A DNA stretch of 6,521 bases from an uncultured Bifidobacteriaceae bacterium (lineage in GTDB: Bacteria; Actinomycetota; Actinomycetes; Actinomycetales; Bifidobacteriaceae): contig CAMPNN010000046.1 in assembly GCA_946891915.1 (NCBI GenBank), positions 1 through 6,521 of the forward strand, read 5' to 3'. Below the pieces are notes generated by a model. The model saw only the letters and a program-made list of their open reading frames with translations, was not told the DNA's origin and did no database searches. This document shows, in pieces, positions 6,367 to 6,521 of this stretch (its first letter is position 1; each line of letters starts with the position of its first letter). The position numbers were made by a program, and so were the translations under genes.

Positions 6367-6521
6367 ATGACTCGTAGCATCAAGAAGGGCCCTTTCGTCG
6401 ACGCCCACTTGCAGAAGAAAGTCGACGAGCAAAACGACAAGGGCACGCATAACGTCATTAAGACGTGGTCGCGTCGTTCGATGATCACTCCTGATTTCAT
6501 TGGACACACCTTTGCCGTACA
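6367..6521 (+). CDS. rpsS: Small ribosomal subunit protein uS19 (S19), N-terminal 51 residues
   Basis: The window ends inside this gene after 51 complete codons and two extra bases. The visible part begins [19 protein letters not shown] and continues to [19 protein letters not shown], the classic S19 pattern (KGPF, then WSRRS-x-I-x-P-x-F-x-G-x-T). S19 lies in the 30S head beside S13 and contacts the A-site finger of 23S rRNA. The start is supported by AAGGGAG (6350-6356), which overlaps the rplB stop and lies 10 nt before the ATG. The position after rplB is the standard S10-operon order, so rplV and rpsC are expected next, outside the window. Confidence 0.97.
   Translation, partial: MTRSIKKGPFVDAHLQKKVDEQNDKGTHNVIKTWSRRSMITPDFIGHTFAV

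Noticed and set aside
5629..6507. Leftward 292-residue open frame across rplB and rpsS
   Set aside because: It is antisense to the conserved L2 and S19 coding sequences, is threonine-rich as a mirror of sense codons, and has no own start signals.

Overview
The window reads as chromosomal DNA of a Bifidobacteriaceae actinobacterium, most likely a Gardnerella-type member. The ribosomal proteins look bifidobacterial (for example L3 with '[15 protein letters not shown]' and L2 with '[18 protein letters not shown]'). The base composition is low for the family: hand counts give about 47% GC in a sample of adhE, about 55% in a sample of rplC, and 30% (72 of 240) at 181-420. The genus is inferred from recall; no database search was possible.

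Layout, all genes on the + strand. Positions 1-78 are the 3' end of rpsI (ribosomal protein S9), closed by a strong intrinsic terminator. Positions 136-495 form an AT-rich intergenic region. It holds a 17-bp tandem triplication, a diverged fourth copy, a candidate Rex operator, an inverted repeat over the probable core promoter, and a near-perfect Shine-Dalgarno sequence. adhE follows (496-3201), encoding the 901-residue bifunctional acetaldehyde-CoA/alcohol dehydrogenase. It ends with a 10-bp triple direct repeat and a second intrinsic terminator, so it appears to be a single-gene unit. After a leader region of about 250 bp comes the start of the S10 ribosomal protein operon: rpsJ, rplC, rplD, rplW, rplB and the first 51 codons of rpsS. 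These are tightly spaced (gaps of 5-34 bp) and each has its own ribosome binding site.

How the genes work together. The S10-operon proteins build both ribosomal subunits (S10 and S19 in 30S; L3, L4, L23 and L2 in 50S) and are expected to be co-transcribed. AdhE is functionally unrelated. It reduces acetyl-CoA to ethanol and regenerates NAD+ in the fermentative bifid-shunt metabolism. The two terminators insulate it, and its upstream elements suggest separate, possibly redox-dependent control.

The genes themselves are ordinary and intact. I found no mobile element, CRISPR array, tRNA or new multi-gene system. What merits a second look is non-coding: the repeat and operator architecture upstream of adhE, and the possible alternative structures in the S10 leader.
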